Position numbers and translations under genes: made by a program. From positions 1 through 64,000 of the forward strand of contig SUZM01000006.1 of NCBI GenBank assembly GCA_015059965.1: 64,000 nt of DNA, read 5' to 3'. Each line of letters starts with the position of its first letter. Within the stretch, counting starts at the first letter, position 1. This document shows, one piece after another, positions 33,101 to 41,270 of the stretch. Source of the stretch: Rikenellaceae bacterium. Lineage in GTDB: Bacteria; Bacteroidota; Bacteroidia; Bacteroidales; Rikenellaceae. The notes under the pieces were generated by a model, which was not told the origin of the DNA, made no database searches, and saw only the letters and a program-made list of their open reading frames with translations.

Positions 33101-33830
33101 AGTTGAATCCTACGCTAAGCAGCGGATAGTGCTTCAGCGAGGTGTAGAAGCCCTCGACGGTCTGCCCCGAGAGGGTGCGACCGCCATCCGAGAGGGTTCC
33201 CGAGAGCATTACCTCGATCTCTCGGCCGAGCTCCTCTTCGAGTGCCGAGATGGCGTAGAGGGCCGCCTTGGCGTTCAGCGTGTCGAAGACCGTCTCAACC
33301 AACAGCAGGTCGGCACCTCCCTCCAGCAGCCCCAAGGCCTGGTCGCGGTAGGCTGCCGCGAGCTCCTCGAAACTAATCTCGCGGGCCGCGGGGTTCTGCA
33401 CATCGGCCGACATTGAGGCTGTGCGGTTTGTGGGGCCCATCGAACCCGCCACAAAGCGGGGCTTCGAGGGGTTGCGGTGCGTGTAGTCGTCAGCCGCCTC
33501 GCGGGCAATACGGGCTGCGGCGGCAGCGATCTCGCGGGCATGGTGCTCCAAACCGTAATCGCGAAGCGAGATGGCGTTGGCATTGAACGAGTCGGTGGTG
33601 ATCAGGTCGGCTCCGGCCTTCAGGTAGCGCTGGTGAATCTCGCGAATCACCTCGGGACGTGTGAGGGCCAAGAGGTCGTTGCACCCCTTCAGATCGCACG
33701 ACCAATCCCGGAATCGCTCACCGCGGAAATCGGCCTCGGTCAGGCCGTAGGGCTGAATCATGGTCCCCAGACCACCGTCCAGGAGCAGGATGCGCTCCTG
33801 CAAGGCGTTATGTAATGCGTTGGTTTTCAC
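30198..33830 (-). CDS. metH: Cobalamin-dependent methionine synthase
   Basis: Transfers methyl from methyl-THF via cobalamin to homocysteine. The 1210-residue protein carries all four modules: the homocysteine domain (1-325, zinc site with GGCCGTTPEH near 310), the pterin domain (about 345-620, NVGERTNVAGSAKF), the B12 cap and cobalamin domain (about 640-890, with KGDVHDIGKNIV near 745 holding the axial His), and the SAM-binding reactivation domain (about 900-1210, with RGLRMAFGYPATPDH). Length is normal. Glutaminyl cyclase lies upstream, 8 bases away, and metF downstream. Confidence 0.98.
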   Translation of the reverse strand: MKTNALHNALQERILLLDGGLGTMIQPYGLTEADFRGERFRDWSCDLKGCNDLLALTRPEVIREIHQRYLKAGADLITTDSFNANAISLRDYGLEHHAREIAAAAARIAREAADDYTHRNPSKPRFVAGSMGPTNRTASMSADVQNPAAREISFEELAAAYRDQALGLLEGGADLLLVETVFDTLNAKAALYAISALEEELGREIEVMLSGTLSDGGRTLSGQTVEGFYTSLKHYPLLSVGFNCAFGARQLLPYLERLAAEADCRISAHPNAGLPNVMGGYDETPEMFARDVEEYLKRGLLNIVGGCCGTTPEHIFELQKIVSDYRPRPLPTIDRQSSLSGLEPLRITPEQNFVNVGERTNVAGSAKFARLIREEKYEEALSVARAQVEAGAQVVDVCMDDGLIDGPRAMRHFLNLMASEPEIARVPVMIDSSKWEVLEAGLRATQGKSIVNSLSLKEGEQRLLQRARECHRYGAAVVVMLFDEQGQADTYARKIAVAERAYRLLTSDGFPAEDIIFDPNILAVATGIEAHNRYALDFIEAVRWIKAHCPKVKISGGVSNLSFAFRGNNTVREAMHSAFLFHAIEAGMDMGIVNTQMLQIYSTIEPKLLERVEDVLLCRRADASERLAEYAQELKSVAENLPAEEVAEWRKAPLKERIRHAMIKGISDHIEADTLEAYRELMSPMAVIDGVLMPAMEEVGQLFGAGKMFLPQVVKTARVMKKAVSVLTPYIEAGHESGKSSGRILLATVKGDVHDIGKNIVSVVMACGGYAIHDLGVMVEPQRIVDEALRLEVDAIGLSGLITPSLEEMIHVCEELERRGAEIPVLIGGATTSKLHTALKIAPKYRGAVIHVGSASDNVRVMAELMGSNREGYLLQLRQEQELLREEYQRRTSVREFVPIIEARKQAQRKPLTEVLLPAHTGRVVFNDYEIEAVEPLIDWNFFFPAWGIKGHYPEVLEHPERGEEARKLLADARALLERIKKEKLLKLQGVVGIFPAVGGKEEIILKDTKGKSYQLPMLRNQTLGEEHCSVADFVAEGKGSKTDYVAAFALTAGVGLQKLTEEFKAAGDDYSAILSKLLADRLTEAFAESVHSFVRCEMWGYAAGQQLTPEQIIGGAYRGLRMAFGYPATPDHALKRTIFDLLRAEQFTEMRLTENFMITPGEALCGLMLSDGHYFSVGRIDTKQLLDYARKMNVEPEEVRRRLPNNVTD

Positions 33831-33838
33831 TTTTTCGC

Positions 33839-34636
33839 TTATTTCTCAATGAGTTCTATTTCGTAAAGACGGCTCCAATTTTTGCCCGTGACGAAGATGC
33901 GCCCCGTGGCGGCATCGTAGGCGATACCGTTCAGCACATCGGTCTGAGGGGTGCGCTCCGACTCGGGCAGCAACCCCTCGAGGTTGATGAGCCCCTCGAC
34001 CACACCCGTTCGAGGGTCGATGATGACAATGTGGTCCGTGGTGTAGACGTTGGCCCAGATCTTTCCGTCGATCCACTCCAACTCGTTCAAAAAGTCGAGC
34101 GCTTCCCCCCTGAGGGTTACCGTTATCGCCCCCTCGCGTTTGAAGGTTGAGGGGTCGAGGCGGCGGATTGTGGCGCTGCCGTCCGAAAGGTAGAGCTTTT
34201 CACCGTCGGAGGTGAGGCCCCACCCCTCGCCCGGGTAGCGCAGGGTGCGCACCTCTTTTAGCGAAACGAGGTCGTAGACATGGGCCGTATTCTCCATCCA
34301 GGTCAACTGAAAGAGCTCCCCGCCCACGATGGCGATCCCCTCGCCAAACTCGTGGCGGCTGAGGTGGGCCACCTTTTCGCTGCGACCCGTCGTAAGGTCG
34401 TGCTTCAAAAGGCGCGACTCGCCCTTCTGACCGGTTCCCTCCCAGAGGAATCCTTCGTGGAACAGCAGCCCTTGGGTGTAGTTCTCTGTGGCGTGGGGGT
34501 AGCTCTCGACCACGCGATAGCCGTACTCCTTGGGCTCAATCGGCCCTTGGGGCACCTCGACGCTCGATTGGCGGGTGCGGGCTCCACAAGCAACCAAGAG
34601 GGCAATAAGCCCGATATAGCTCAAAAGTTGTCTCAT
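33839..34636 (-). CDS. Glutaminyl-peptide cyclotransferase, lipoprotein
   Basis: Forms N-terminal pyroglutamate on exported proteins. The 265-residue sequence begins with a lipoprotein signal (MRQLLSYIGLIALLVAC, lipobox LVAC). It then follows the bacterial/plant-type glutamine cyclotransferase beta-propeller: SYPHATENYTQGLLFHEGFLWEGTG, LTWMENTAHVYD, LSDGSATIRRLDP, LNELEWIDGKIWANVY and VLNGIAYDAATGRIFVTGKNW. In Bacteroidetes many secreted proteins begin with Gln after signal cleavage, which fits a periplasmic role. First gene of the metH run; a -7 box lies at 34666-34673. Confidence 0.92.
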   Translation of the reverse strand: MRQLLSYIGLIALLVACGARTRQSSVEVPQGPIEPKEYGYRVVESYPHATENYTQGLLFHEGFLWEGTGQKGESRLLKHDLTTGRSEKVAHLSRHEFGEGIAIVGGELFQLTWMENTAHVYDLVSLKEVRTLRYPGEGWGLTSDGEKLYLSDGSATIRRLDPSTFKREGAITVTLRGEALDFLNELEWIDGKIWANVYTTDHIVIIDPRTGVVEGLINLEGLLPESERTPQTDVLNGIAYDAATGRIFVTGKNWSRLYEIELIEK

Positions 34637-34665
34637 CTTTCTTTTAATATAGGTGTATATTCGCG

Positions 34666-34725
34666 CAAAGGTATAAAATAATTCCCAATAGCTGATTTAT
34701 AATTCCCAATTATTTCTTACCTTTG
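34666..34725. promoter_or_regulatory. Divergent promoters, cyclotransferase/metH run and S37 peptidase
   Basis: TACCTTTG on the minus strand (34666-34673) serves the cyclotransferase gene, and TACCTTTG on the plus strand (34718-34725) serves the peptidase. Neither has a clean -33 box. Two direct copies of AATTCCCAAT lie between them (about 34680 and 34701). Confidence 0.5.
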
Positions 34726-34744
34726 TTCTAAACTATTGACTTCA

Positions 34745-36037
34745 ATGATGAGAAAATTACGATTTTTAGTGCTTGCCCTGGTGGCTTTGGTAGCTGTCGG
34801 CGAGCTTGCGGCTCAGGAGATGGAGGCCCGCATTAAGGCCCTGGAGGGGATTTGTGAAGTGAAGCCCCTGCCGGCAGGCGAGTTTAAGGAGAAGTATGAG
34901 GTGATGCTCAAGCAACCTCTCGATTGGGCCGACTCCGCGGCCGGGGAGTTCCGGCAGCGTGTGGTGGTGATGCACGTCGGGGAGGATCGCCCCACGATGC
35001 TCATCACGCAGGGCTACGGAGCGGGATTTGCCCTGCGCGAGGGTTATCGCGAAGAGATCTCGCGCCTCTTTAACACCAACATCGTCTTTGTCGAGCACCG
35101 CTATTTCGATCGCTCGATGCCCGAGAATCCCAACTGGGACTACCTGACGGCTGAGAACTCGGCACACGACCTGCATGCCATCAAGAGCCTCTTTGCACAA
35201 CTCTATCCCGAGAAGTGGATCGCCTCGGGTATCAGCAAGGGCGGCACCACGACGATGCTCTACGCCACCTTCTATCCCGGCGATGTCGATATCTATGTTC
35301 CCTATGTGGGACCCGTCTGCACGGGGCGTGAGGATGGCCGTTTCAGCCCCTTCCTGCAGGAGGTCTCGACCCCCGAGAAGCGGGCCGTTGTCGAGGATTT
35401 CCAGAAGGAGCTCCTCCGTCGCAAAGATCGCCTGATGCCCCTCTTCGAGCAGTATTGCACGGATCACAAGCTCTCCTTCCGCATCCCCTTGCGTGAGGTC
35501 TTCGACTACTGCGTCTTGGAGTACTCCTTCTCGCTTTGGCAGTGGGGAACCGATCCGGCAACCATCCCCGCCCTGACGGCTTCGGATGAGGAGCTTGCGG
35601 ACCACCTGCTGAAGGCTGTGGGGCCCGACTACTTCGCTATCGGTGGAGAGAATGCCTCCTTCTTCGTGCAGGCGGCCAAGGAGCTCGGCTATTACCCCTA
35701 CGACCTCCGTCCCTTCAAGGGCCTTATCGAGTTGAAATCGGCGAAGGACTATCTGCGCCGCATCTTCGTGCCCGAGGAGCTCCGCGAGGTGAAGTTTGAC
35801 AGGACGCTCTACAAGAAGATGCGCAAGTATCTCAAACAGAACGACCCGAAGATGCTGCTGGTCTATGGCGAGGATGACCCCTGGACCGCTCCGGGTGCCG
35901 GCTGGGCCGCCGAGGGCAAGCAGCACATGCACTACTTTGTCGATCCGGGCGGCAGCCACCGAGCCCGCATCCTGACTCTGCCCGATGAGCAGAAGTATCT
36001 GGCCATTGCCCTGATCAGCAAGTGGCTCAAGGAGTAA
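34745..36037 (+). CDS. Secreted S37-family serine peptidase
   Basis: I start at ATG 34745; the ORF-track start is a TTG. A signal peptide (MRKLRFLVLALVALVAVGELAAQ) leads into a 430-residue alpha/beta-hydrolase of peptidase family S37 (PS-10 / tripeptidyl aminopeptidase type). The nucleophile elbow is SGISKGGTT near residue 162; the other triad members are likely Asp in VYGEDDPWTAPG and His in DPGGSHRARI. Blocks VFVEHRYFDRSMP and DLHAIKSLFA are conserved. It probably acts in the periplasm on peptides. Monocistronic with its own terminator. Confidence 0.88.
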   Translation: MMRKLRFLVLALVALVAVGELAAQEMEARIKALEGICEVKPLPAGEFKEKYEVMLKQPLDWADSAAGEFRQRVVVMHVGEDRPTMLITQGYGAGFALREGYREEISRLFNTNIVFVEHRYFDRSMPENPNWDYLTAENSAHDLHAIKSLFAQLYPEKWIASGISKGGTTTMLYATFYPGDVDIYVPYVGPVCTGREDGRFSPFLQEVSTPEKRAVVEDFQKELLRRKDRLMPLFEQYCTDHKLSFRIPLREVFDYCVLEYSFSLWQWGTDPATIPALTASDEELADHLLKAVGPDYFAIGGENASFFVQAAKELGYYPYDLRPFKGLIELKSAKDYLRRIFVPEELREVKFDRTLYKKMRKYLKQNDPKMLLVYGEDDPWTAPGAGWAAEGKQHMHYFVDPGGSHRARILTLPDEQKYLAIALISKWLKE

Positions 36038-36061
36038 TCCTCCTTTGAGGGATCAAAAAAA

Positions 36062-36092
36062 ACTGCAATCTTTATCGGATTGCAGTTTTTTT
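36062..36092. terminator. Bidirectional terminator
   Basis: ACTGCAATC-N7-GATTGCAGT followed by TTTTTT and preceded by AAAAAAA. It serves both the S37 peptidase (plus) and the DUF2723 gene (minus). Confidence 0.9.
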
Positions 36093-36107
36093 GTGGCAGT
36101 CGGACTC

Positions 36108-39100
36108 CTACTCCTGGCTATCGAGCAACGAGTAGTCGGTACCGAAGTTGTAGAGCTCCTCCTCGAGGTAGCCCAACGAGCGGTAGTAGTCGTTCAGGTC
36201 GCGGCCCACCTCGCGGCGGTCAGCCATCACGGCCAGCTGGTAGATCACCTCCAGCTGCTCGAGCTTCTCGATCAAGGCGTTCTCGACCAGGATACCCTGC
36301 GCCCCCTCGAAGCCCAGGTAGTAGTCGATATACTCCATTACGCACTGGGCATATTCGCGCAGCAGGGCATCGCCCCGCTCATTCTCACCCAGGGCGTAGT
36401 AGGCCTCGATGAAGGGCAGCGTATTCGACTCCGAGAAGCGCACCTGCTTTGTGGGCAGGCGGCGAAGACCCTCTTCCAAAAGCGCCAGGGCCTTTTCGTC
36501 CTCGCCGCGGCGGATCAGCTCCTTGGCCACGCGGGCAAAGCCCTCGCGGGCCTTCGAGGCCGAGAGGTTGTATTGGATGAAGCTGTCGGCATAGACCTCC
36601 TCATCCTCGAGATTGCCGTAGCGGAAGGTCTCCATCAGCAGCGGGTAGGCGTAGTCGGGGTCGATGCGACCGATATCCCACGCCGCCTCATAGGGCGTGA
36701 GGATCGGCACGAAGCGGTAGGCGTAGCCGTCGTATTGCAGGTAGTCCATCAGCGAGGGATTCGACGTGCCGTCCTCGTTGTAGCGCTTCGAGCTCAGCCC
36801 CTGCAGGATATAGGGTTGCGTGAAGTAGAGCGGGCGCTCCCAGTTGAAGTTGGCCAGCAGATCCAGCAGCATCAGTTCGCTCTTGTAGATCACCCCTTTG
36901 TTGATCTGGAAGTAGATCGTATCGACCATCAGGTGGGCATCCTCCTCCTTGACGATTCCCGAGCGGAGGGCATTCTCCTTGTTTACGGGCAGGGCGAAGA
37001 GGTTGGCGGGCAGGTAGTCGGCCATCGTGCCGTCGATCAGCGGCACCTGTGTGCGGGGATCGTCGTTGGCCACGAAGGCGATCGCCTCCTTAAGCTCTAC
37101 GGGGCGATCCACCACCGGATCGACAAAGACCTGCTCGTTGCAGTGGGTGTACTTGTGGCGCGGCAGCGAGAAGGGGACTCCGGCGGCCTCGTTGGCGCGT
37201 GTCTTCATCTCGTCGATGTACCACTCGCCACCTAAGTAGCTCGTGTTCATGATGCGCACATCGGGTCTTACGCCGTCCACCTCCTGGTTGAACCACAGGG
37301 GGAAGGTGTCGTTGTCGCCGTAGTTCAGGATGATGGAGTTCGGGAGGGTCGATTGCAGGTAGTTCCAACCCAGATCGCGGGCAAAGGTGCGTCCCGAACG
37401 GTCGTGGTCGTCCCAGTTCTCGGCGCAGAGGATGCCCGGTACGGCAAGGGCCAGCAGGGTGGCTGCGCCGGCAAGGGCCGTCGTGTCGCGACGGGTGAGC
37501 CACCTCAGTCCGTCGCGCAGGGCCATCACACCCAGACCGATCCAGATCGAGAAGGCGTAGAACGATCCGGCATAGATGTAGTCGCGTTCTCGGGGCTCGT
37601 TGGGTGAGGTGTTGAAGTAGAGTACCAGGACGATACCCATCATCAGGAAGAGCCACATCACGACCGTAAAGTTGCGCTGGTCGCGGTTCAACTGGTAGAT
37701 CAGTCCGATAAGACCCAACAAGAAAGGTAGAAAATAGTAGGCGTTGCGGCCACGGTTCTCGCGTACCTCGCGCGGAAGAAACTCCTCGTCCTGCGGCCCG
37801 ATGTAGAGCTCGTCGATAAAGTCGATTCCCGAGCGCCAGTTGCCATCCAGAATGGTCTCATGCAGGGCCTGGGTATCGCTCTGTCGGCCTACGAAATTCC
37901 AGAGGAAGTAGCGCCAATACATGTAGTTGAGCTGGTAGGAGAAGAAGAAGTTGAGGTTCTCGCGGAATGTCGGCTCCACCACCATGCGGATGCGTTCGCC
38001 GTCGTTGTATCGCACCTGGCGGCCGTATTCGAGCACCGTCTCGTAGATCGGACGGCCCTGCTCGTCGCGCATGACGTTGCCCTGCTCATCGCGCACCAAC
38101 TCCTCCTTGGTGCGGTGGGCTGCCCAGGGCTTGTAGTCGCGATCCGTGTAGCGGGAGTCCCACATGCGGGGGAAGAGGTGCATGAACTGCGGGTCGTGGA
38201 CTGTGGAGGTGAGCACCTCGGCCGAATGGTATCGGCCGTCGTCGCCCACATAGTAGGTGGTCTTGGTGTTGTAGTCCACGGCCGGTGCCGAGTAGTAGGC
38301 GCCGTAAAGAAGCGGTTTTTGTCCGTATTGGTCGCGGTTCAGCAGGCTCAGCAGGGCGTGCGGATTGTTCGGGTTGTTGCTGTTCATCGGCGGGTTGGCC
38401 ACGGCGCGAATCGTTACGGTGGCGTAGGAGGAGAAGCCGATCAGCACAAGCGTCAGGGCCAGCAGCAGCGTGTTGGCGAGGACCTTCCCCCGGCGATGGG
38501 TGTACCATACGCTCCACCCGAGCAGGGCGAAGAGGCCTGCGGCGAAGAGCACCATGCCCGAGTTGATGGGCATGCCCAGCGTATTGACACAGAACAGATC
38601 GACCATTGCGCCGATATAGACCGTGTAGGGGATGATCAGGTTGTTCAAAAAGATCAGGATGGCTCCGGCCGTGAGGGTGGCATAGAAGAGCCCGCGCCAG
38701 GTCGGCTCGGGAGTCTTGCGGAAGTAGTAGATGAAGACCAGAGCGGGGATGGTCAGCAGGTTCAGCAGGTGGATGCCGATCGAGAGGCCCATCAGGTAGG
38801 CAATCAGGATGATCCAGCGGTTGGCATGGGGCTCATCGGCCTGCTCCTCCCACTTGAGCATCAGCCAGACGACCAGGGCCGTGAACATCGACGAGAGGGC
38901 ATAGACCTCCCCCTCGACGGCCGAGAACCAGAAGGTGTCGGTGAAGGTGTAGGCCAGGGCACCTATCGTTCCGGCGCCCAGCACGGCCCACTTCTCGGGG
39001 TCGGTGAGTTCGCGGCCTCGGGCGTAAAGGCGCCTTCCCAAATGGGTGATCGTCCAAAAGAGGAACAATATGGTGAAGGCCGAGGCGATGCTGTTCAGGG

Positions 39101-39335
39101 CATTGACCATGTGGGGCACATAGTGGGTCGAGGGGGCCAGCAGGGTAGCCAGGCGTGCCAGGAGCATGAACAAGGGGGCCCCGGGAGGGTGTCCCACCTC
39201 CAACTTGTAGGAGGTGGCGATAAATTCGGAGCAGTCCCAAAGGCTGGTCGAGGGCTCCATGGTCATCAGGTAAACCGCTGCAGCGATGGCGAAGACCAGC
39301 CAGCCGATTCGGTTGTTCCAGGTTTTGAAATTCAT
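36108..39335 (-). CDS. DUF2723 / GT117-type multipass membrane protein
   Basis: A 1075-residue membrane protein. The N-terminal half (about 1-590) has ten or more membrane helices and the family start WLVFAIAAAVYLMTMEPSTSLWDCSEFIATSYKLEVGHPPGAP, in which the Asp-Cys-Ser-Glu and HPPGAP parts resemble the catalytic loop of GT-C glycosyltransferases. The C-terminal part (about 640-1075) is soluble and ends with helical, TPR-like repeats. Members are assigned to glycosyltransferase family 117, but the product is not established. It may glycosylate exported proteins or envelope glycans. Single gene. Confidence 0.85.
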   Translation of the reverse strand: MNFKTWNNRIGWLVFAIAAAVYLMTMEPSTSLWDCSEFIATSYKLEVGHPPGAPLFMLLARLATLLAPSTHYVPHMVNALNSIASAFTILFLFWTITHLGRRLYARGRELTDPEKWAVLGAGTIGALAYTFTDTFWFSAVEGEVYALSSMFTALVVWLMLKWEEQADEPHANRWIILIAYLMGLSIGIHLLNLLTIPALVFIYYFRKTPEPTWRGLFYATLTAGAILIFLNNLIIPYTVYIGAMVDLFCVNTLGMPINSGMVLFAAGLFALLGWSVWYTHRRGKVLANTLLLALTLVLIGFSSYATVTIRAVANPPMNSNNPNNPHALLSLLNRDQYGQKPLLYGAYYSAPAVDYNTKTTYYVGDDGRYHSAEVLTSTVHDPQFMHLFPRMWDSRYTDRDYKPWAAHRTKEELVRDEQGNVMRDEQGRPIYETVLEYGRQVRYNDGERIRMVVEPTFRENLNFFFSYQLNYMYWRYFLWNFVGRQSDTQALHETILDGNWRSGIDFIDELYIGPQDEEFLPREVRENRGRNAYYFLPFLLGLIGLIYQLNRDQRNFTVVMWLFLMMGIVLVLYFNTSPNEPRERDYIYAGSFYAFSIWIGLGVMALRDGLRWLTRRDTTALAGAATLLALAVPGILCAENWDDHDRSGRTFARDLGWNYLQSTLPNSIILNYGDNDTFPLWFNQEVDGVRPDVRIMNTSYLGGEWYIDEMKTRANEAAGVPFSLPRHKYTHCNEQVFVDPVVDRPVELKEAIAFVANDDPRTQVPLIDGTMADYLPANLFALPVNKENALRSGIVKEEDAHLMVDTIYFQINKGVIYKSELMLLDLLANFNWERPLYFTQPYILQGLSSKRYNEDGTSNPSLMDYLQYDGYAYRFVPILTPYEAAWDIGRIDPDYAYPLLMETFRYGNLEDEEVYADSFIQYNLSASKAREGFARVAKELIRRGEDEKALALLEEGLRRLPTKQVRFSESNTLPFIEAYYALGENERGDALLREYAQCVMEYIDYYLGFEGAQGILVENALIEKLEQLEVIYQLAVMADRREVGRDLNDYYRSLGYLEEELYNFGTDYSLLDSQE

Positions 39336-39367
39336 ATTTCTGTTTTTTTAGTGCATAATCAAAGCAA

Positions 39368-39375
39368 CAAAGGTA
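39368..39375 (-). promoter_or_regulatory. -7 box of DUF2723 gene
   Basis: TACCTTTG on the minus strand, 33 bases before the start codon. No clear -33 box. Confidence 0.45.
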
Positions 39376-39512
39376 ACGATTAAACGAGAAAATACCGCCA
39401 TTATTTTCGGATTTTTGCCTCAAAAACCAAAAATCGGCGGAAATGGAGGATAAAAATGAGTGAAGAGTGATTTTTCTTTTGGGTAAAGGGGGGATATTTA
39501 GATGGAATTGCT

Positions 39513-39520
39513 TACTTTTG
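39513..39520 (+). promoter_or_regulatory. -7 box of cysS
   Basis: TACTTTTG fits TAnnTTTG, 17 bases before ATG 39538. No clear -33 box. Confidence 0.45.
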
Positions 39521-39537
39521 CAAAAAATTTTTAATTG

Positions 39538-41019
39538 ATGAGCATGAAACAAAAAATAATGTTGTACAATACTCTCTCCCGTCGCAAGGAGGAGTTTTCG
39601 ACCATTCATGAGGGGCGTGTGGGTATGTATGTCTGCGGCCCCACGGTCTATGGCGATCCCCACCTCGGACACGCCCGCCCGGCCGTTACTTTCGACCTGC
39701 TGTTCCGCTACCTGCAGAGCGAGGGCTATAAGGTGCGCTATGTGCGCAATATTACGGATGTGGGCCACCTGGAGCACGATGCCGACGAGGGCGAGGATAA
39801 GATTGCCAAGAAGGCCCGACTCGAGCAGCTCGAGCCCATGGAGGTCGCCCACTACTATACGGAGCGTTATCACCGTGCCATGGACGAGCTGAATGTGCTG
39901 ACCCCCTCGATCGAGCCCCACGCCTCGGGCCACATCATCGAGCAGATCGACTTCGTGAAGCGCATCCTCGAGGCCGGCTATGCCTACGAGTCGAACGGCT
40001 CGATCTACTTCGACGTGGAGGCCTACAACCGCAAATTCAACTACGGCCGCCTCTCGGGTCGCAACCTGGACGATATTCTGACCAACACGCGCGAGTTGGA
40101 CGGCCAGAGCGATAAGCGCCACTCCTTCGACTTTGCCCTTTGGAAGAAGGCCTCGCCCGAACACATCATGCGTTGGCCCTCGCCCTGGAGTGACGGATTC
40201 CCCGGCTGGCACATGGAGTGCTCGGCCATGAGCACCAAATACTTAGGTGAGCAGTTCGATATCCACGGTGGCGGCATGGACCTCATGTTCCCCCACCATG
40301 AGTGCGAGATCGCCCAGGCCACAGCGGGCCTCGGCCACGACTCGGCCCGCTATTGGGTGCACAACAATATGATCACCATCAACGGTCAGAAGATGGGCAA
40401 GTCGCTCGGTAACTTCATCACCCTCGAGGAGCTCTTCAACGGTACGCACAAGATGCTTCAGCAGGCCTACTCGCCGATGACGATCCGTTTCTTTGTCCTC
40501 CAGGCTCACTACCGTTCGACCCTTGACTTCTCGAACGAGGCCCTGCAGGCGGCCGAGAAGGGTCTTGATCGCCTGATGAAGGGGGTGGAGACCCTCTCCA
40601 AGATCAAGCCCGCAGCCGTTTCGACGGTTAATCCTGCGGAGCTCGAGGCGCGCTGTGCCGCTGCCATGGCCGACGACCTGAACTCGCCCATGGTCATCTC
40701 GGCTCTCTTCGACTGGGTGCGCATCATCAACCAGCTCTCGGACGGTCAGCAGACCCTTACGGCCGAGGATCTGGAGACGCTGAAGGCTGTGGTAAAGCGC
40801 TACGTCTTCGATATCCTGGGCCTGCGCGACGAGAAGTCTGCCGCCTCGCAGGGGGGTAAGGATTTGGTAAGCCCTCTGGTTACGATGCTTCTGGATATGC
40901 GCATGGAGGCCAAGGCCAATAAGGATTGGGCCACCTCGGACAAGATTCGCAATTCGCTCACCGAGATTGGTATTCGGGTGAAAGACCGTAAGGACGGTTA
41001 CGACTGGGAGATAGAATAA
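39538..41019 (+). CDS. cysS: Cysteinyl-tRNA synthetase
   Basis: Charges tRNA-Cys. I start at ATG 39538; the ORF-track start is TTG, and a further ATG two codons downstream is possible. The protein (about 493 residues) has the zinc Cys of YVCGPTVYG, the HIGH-type PHLGHARP, the zinc-site blocks [10 protein letters not shown] and HHECEIAQ and the KMSKS-type [10 protein letters not shown]. The C-terminal anticodon-binding domain is complete. Length is normal. The stop codon is the first triplet of a 122-bp palindrome that probably terminates transcription. Confidence 0.97.
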   Translation: MSMKQKIMLYNTLSRRKEEFSTIHEGRVGMYVCGPTVYGDPHLGHARPAVTFDLLFRYLQSEGYKVRYVRNITDVGHLEHDADEGEDKIAKKARLEQLEPMEVAHYYTERYHRAMDELNVLTPSIEPHASGHIIEQIDFVKRILEAGYAYESNGSIYFDVEAYNRKFNYGRLSGRNLDDILTNTRELDGQSDKRHSFDFALWKKASPEHIMRWPSPWSDGFPGWHMECSAMSTKYLGEQFDIHGGGMDLMFPHHECEIAQATAGLGHDSARYWVHNNMITINGQKMGKSLGNFITLEELFNGTHKMLQQAYSPMTIRFFVLQAHYRSTLDFSNEALQAAEKGLDRLMKGVETLSKIKPAAVSTVNPAELEARCAAAMADDLNSPMVISALFDWVRIINQLSDGQQTLTAEDLETLKAVVKRYVFDILGLRDEKSAASQGGKDLVSPLVTMLLDMRMEAKANKDWATSDKIRNSLTEIGIRVKDRKDGYDWEIE

Positions 41020-41138
41020 AAAGCATCTACCGAGGTGTTTTCTGCGTTGCAAAAGGATTTTGGTTGCTCACATACGCCCAAGTATGCTCCGCCCCAAAAT
41101 CCTTTTGCGCCTTGAAAATCCACTCACTATGCTTTTTA
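41017..41138. repeat. Palindrome after cysS with CATACGCCCAAGTATG apex
   Basis: Outer arms TAAAAAGCAT and ATGCTTTTTA, middle arms GCAAAAGGATTTTGG and CCAAAATCCTTTTGC, and the apex CATACGCCCAAGTATG flanked by TTGCTCA and CTCCGCC. The same apex context (TGCTCATTTACGCCC..GTAAACTCCGC) occurs at 43413-43514. Confidence 0.8.
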
Positions 41139-41270
41139 GGCGCCCCCACCGCTTAAAAATAGCTCGCAATATCCTCTTTTTGAGGCTCAGGGGGCATCTT
41201 GCGAGGAGCGAAAGGATGCAAATGAAGTGGCAGGCTCCTCGAATTTTATAGGTTAGGTAAATTAGGTATT

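Noticed and set aside
31398-33416. 672-codon plus-strand ORF opposite metH
   Set aside because: Antisense shadow of the complete methionine synthase.
41139-41270. Possible sodium or other riboswitch upstream of nhaC
   Set aside because: Some pairing is possible (TCGCAA with TTGCGA), but no riboswitch consensus known to me fits; not enough to call.
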